64,000 nucleotides of DNA from Isosphaeraceae bacterium EP7 (GTDB lineage Bacteria > Planctomycetota > Planctomycetia > Isosphaerales > Isosphaeraceae). Positions 62,762 through 64,000 of the stretch are shown one piece after another. The notes beneath the pieces are model-generated. The model ran no database searches and was not told the origin of the DNA. It saw nothing but the letters and a program-made list of their open reading frames with translations. Position 1 is the stretch's first letter. Each line of letters opens with the position of its first letter. Position numbers and translations under genes: made by a program. The stretch covers positions 5,591,174 to 5,655,173 of the forward strand of contig CP151667.1 in assembly GCA_038400315.1 (NCBI GenBank), given 5' to 3'.

Positions 62762-64000
62762 TCAGTTGGGACGGGCAGCGGGCGCATCGCCCGCGTCTTC
62801 GTGCCTGGCCACGGCGGCCGCGGCCTCCTGGTCGAGCTTCGGGCTGACCTTCAGGCCGGGCCTGGCTCGCAGCAGGCCGTCGACCACGATCCGGTCGTCG
62901 GCGCCGATCTTGCCGGTGACCTCGCGGAGGCCGCCATCCTCGATCCCGAGCTTCACCTGCCGCCTCTCGACCTTGTCTTCCTTGCCCACGGCCAGGAGAT
63001 AGGCCCCTTGCTGGTCGGAACCCAGGGCACGCTCGGGCACCATCAGGGCATTCTGGCGGCTCTCGAACGGCATCCGGACGCGGACGAACTGGCCCGGCGT
63101 GATGATGCCCTCGGTGTTGGTGAAGAGGCCTCGGGTGCGCCTGGTTCCGGTGCCGGTGTCGACCATGGGGTCGATGTAATCGACCTTGCCTTTGTGCGGA
63201 TAGCCATCCTCATTGCCCAGGCCAAGCTCCATGGTCAGGGTCGCCTCGCGATAGTCGCGCTGCTTGCCCGCGCGGATCATGTCCTGGACGCGGAGCATGT
63301 CGTCCTCGCTGACGCTGACGTAGGCGTAGACCGGGTCGATCTTGACGACCGTGGCCAGGGTCGTGGCCGTCCCCTCGCCGACGTAGTTGCCCACGTCGAA
63401 GTCTCGGTTATTGATCCGGCCGTCGATGGGCGACGAGATCCGGCAGTAGCTCAGGTCGAGCTCCGCATTGCGAACGGCCGCCCTGGCCCCTTCCAGGCTC
63501 GACCTGGCCGAGAGGATGTTGATCTCGTAGTCGGCGGTCGACTGCTCGATGGCGGCGAGGTCGGCATCCATCTGGGCCTCGCTCTTCTTGCGGGTGGCCT
63601 CGGCGCGGTCGAGGTCCTCGCGAGAGGCGGAGTTGCGCGCGACGAGGGCCCTGGTGCGTGCCTCCTCCAGCTTGGAGAGCGAGAGCTGCGAGTTGTCCAG
63701 CTCGTGCTGCGCCTTGGCGATCTCACGCCCCTTGGATCGCTCGGCCTTGGCCAACCCCGCCTCGGCCTCGGCGAGCTTGGCCTTGGCCTGCTCCAGGCCG
63801 ACCTTGAACGGCTCCTCGTCGATGACGAACAGCACCTCGCCCGCCTTGACGTCGGCCCCGTCCTGGAACAGGCGTTCCTTGAGGAACCCCTTCACCCTCG
63901 CCCGCAACTCGACCTTCGAGGTCGGCTGGGCGGTGCCGGTGTATTCCAGGTAGCTGGTCACCCCGCGCAGGACCGGCTTGGCCACGATCACCTCGGGCGG
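62762..64000 (-). CDS. RND periplasmic adaptor (membrane-fusion protein), 5' end outside the window
   Basis: The visible part is 413 residues and open to the right edge, so the N-terminus and signal peptide are missing; the GTG at 63991 is internal. A lipoyl-like half (KVELRARVKGFLKERLFQDGADVKAGEVLFVIDEEPF), a long coiled-coil hairpin rich in Ala, Glu and Lys (about 65-145), the second lipoyl half and a beta-barrel (RISSPIDGRINNRDFDVGNYV) are in the usual order. It bridges the pump and the outer-membrane channel. Confidence 0.9.
   Translation of the reverse strand, partial: PPEVIVAKPVLRGVTSYLEYTGTAQPTSKVELRARVKGFLKERLFQDGADVKAGEVLFVIDEEPFKVGLEQAKAKLAEAEAGLAKAERSKGREIAKAQHELDNSQLSLSKLEEARTRALVARNSASREDLDRAEATRKKSEAQMDADLAAIEQSTADYEINILSARSSLEGARAAVRNAELDLSYCRISSPIDGRINNRDFDVGNYVGEGTATTLATVVKIDPVYAYVSVSEDDMLRVQDMIRAGKQRDYREATLTMELGLGNEDGYPHKGKVDYIDPMVDTGTGTRRTRGLFTNTEGIITPGQFVRVRMPFESRQNALMVPERALGSDQQGAYLLAVGKEDKVERRQVKLGIEDGGLREVTGKIGADDRIVVDGLLRARPGLKVSPKLDQEAAAAVARHEDAGDAPAARPN

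Noticed and set aside
59551-62847. 1,098-codon open frame antisense to the RND pump
   Set aside because: A GC-skew shadow of the pump gene; composition is dominated by Arg, Gly, Asp and His, with no domain.

Overview
The window comes from a high-GC planctomycete, most likely of the Isosphaeraceae. The indicators are the planctomycete-typical secreted families DUF1501, DUF1549/DUF1553, DUF1592/DUF1588 and DUF1552, a YdjY-domain protein, DUF1570 and DUF885 proteins, a very large membrane-bound Ser/Thr kinase, an HU protein with a histone-H1-like tail, and a GGPP synthase/CrtI/CrtB/CrtC carotenoid cluster. The family assignment is an inference from gene content; no rRNA or other strong marker is present.

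Region 1, about 1-9,911, is an accessory segment. It holds: a sigma factor/small acidic protein/ImmA-IrrE metallopeptidase operon; a DUF5131 (three-Cys) protein with its partner TcmP; a small gene behind a promoter with inverted-repeat operators; a minus-strand array of four tRNA genes (Ser-UGA, Ser-GCU, Tyr-GUA, Cys-GCA); a lipoprotein; a PTH2-type peptidyl-tRNA hydrolase; two odd plus-strand tRNA genes with encoded CCA; and a tightly coupled three-gene operon (PD-(D/E)XK nuclease-like protein, an unrecognised protein with a possible winged helix, an AAA+ ATPase). The region ends at a tRNA-Arg(ACG)-like 3' half preceded by five copies of an 8-bp repeat, as expected for an attachment site. No integrase lies in the window, so the left end is outside it. 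The nuclease/ATPase operon and the tRNA-plus-peptidyl-tRNA-hydrolase cargo are the best candidates for an undescribed, probably defence-related, system.

Region 2, 10,280-25,210, is chromosomal: a sulfate-assimilation operon (cysH, an Rrf2 regulator, a fused ATP sulfurylase/APS kinase) with a clear sigma-70 promoter; a YdjY protein; HU; two glycosyltransferase-like genes that run convergently into a methyltransferase; an S9 peptidase; a TIM-barrel isomerase; and a DUF1549/DUF1553-DUF1501 pair.

Region 3, 25,485-34,106, begins with a tRNA-Lys(UUU) gene split inside its anticodon by a 332-nt ORF-less group I intron. It continues with a flavin monooxygenase, a DUF1592-DUF1552 pair, a HEAT-repeat protein and tRNA-Ala(GGC) with its terminator.

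Region 4, 34,604-51,775, holds the giant kinase, a DUF885 protein, an MnmE-like GTPase lacking the usual C-terminal Cys motif, coaX, obg and rpmA, a dehydrogenase, an HpaI-type aldolase, an RraA-family protein, a DUF1570 protein, an S24-like repressor whose catalytic Ser and Lys are replaced, a divergent P-II protein, a lipoprotein and csrA.

Region 5, 51,923-64,000, holds the carotenoid operon (GGPP synthase, desaturase, phytoene synthase, CrtC-like hydratase), an FHA protein, gamma-glutamyltransferase and an RND efflux pump with its adaptor, which runs off the right edge.
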